From assembly GCA_021796175.1 (NCBI GenBank), contig JAJYOM010000110.1:1-5584 (forward strand): a stretch of 5,584 nt of DNA, given 5' to 3'. The stretch is from Thermoplasmata archaeon (GTDB lineage Archaea > Thermoplasmatota > Thermoplasmata > Sysuiplasmatales > Sysuiplasmataceae). The position numbers and the translations under genes are program-made. Below are positions 5,561 through 5,584 of this stretch, piece after piece. The notes under the pieces are model-generated. The model did no database searches, was not told where the DNA came from, and saw only the letters and a list, made by a program, of their open reading frames with translations. How positions within the stretch are numbered: the stretch's first letter is position 1; every line of letters begins with the position of its first letter.

Positions 5561-5584
5561 CCAGCATACCCAATTTATAGATAT
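5561..5584 (+). repeat. 24-bp direct repeat, copy at the right edge of the window
   Basis: Exact copy of 4767-4790 that runs off the end of the window, so its real length is unknown. It can be read in the same frame (PAYPIYRY) with an open frame just upstream (QFKNERY). It may be the start of a second, related glycosyltransferase copy, the junction of a 794-bp tandem duplication, or an assembly overlap at a contig end. Confidence 0.9.

Noticed and set aside
1..5584. CRISPR array, tRNA or rRNA genes, toxin-antitoxin or defence genes
   Set aside because: No regularly spaced repeats, no tRNA-like fold or rRNA stretch, and no protein motif of such systems could be recognised on either strand.

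Overview
The window most likely comes from an archaeon, plausibly of the Thermoplasmatales type. The genes favour AGG/AGA for arginine, several starts have TATA-like boxes about 25-30 bases upstream and little or no Shine-Dalgarno signal, and the transposon relics and sugar genes fit that setting. This assignment is inference from style, since no rRNA or other marker gene is present. Only one full-length intact gene is visible, a DegT/DnrJ/EryC1/StrS-type sugar aminotransferase (minus strand, 1744-2904). Nearly everything around it is decaying mobile DNA or a broken gene.

Left part (84-1744): a complete IS66-family insertion sequence with exact boundaries. It runs from 92 to 1736 (1645 bp), has 20-bp terminal inverted repeats that begin GTAAC and match at 18 of 20 positions, and is flanked by a perfect 8-bp target duplication, CTTTTTTC. 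Its single transposase gene (about 516 codons originally) is dead: four in-frame stops and two one-base deletions. The element landed directly behind the aminotransferase; the target duplication overlaps the first position of that gene's stop codon on the genomic strand, so the reading frame was left unchanged.

Middle part (1744-4530): the aminotransferase, its probable promoter (about 2951-2958), a truncated IS3-type orfA on the minus strand (2976-3173), and head-to-head with it a decayed IS3-type element on the plus strand (orfA relic 3323-3601, orfB relic 3619-4494). The plus-strand integrase domain has lost its catalytic glutamate, has three one-base deletions, and carries several stop codons.

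Right part (4549-5584): the N-terminal half of a family-4-like glycosyltransferase, interrupted by an in-frame TGA and fading out near 5135. About 425 bases follow with no recognisable gene. The last 24 bases repeat exactly an internal stretch of the glycosyltransferase (4767-4790), so a second copy, a tandem duplication or an assembly break begins at the window edge.

Taken together, this looks like a remnant of a cell-surface or S-layer glycan locus (nucleotide-sugar aminotransferase plus glycosyltransferase) that accumulated insertion sequences and is eroding. I found no new defence, regulatory or metabolic system. The most informative features are the exactly bounded IS66 insertion, the uniform one-base-deletion pattern in the dead transposases, and the repeat at the right edge.
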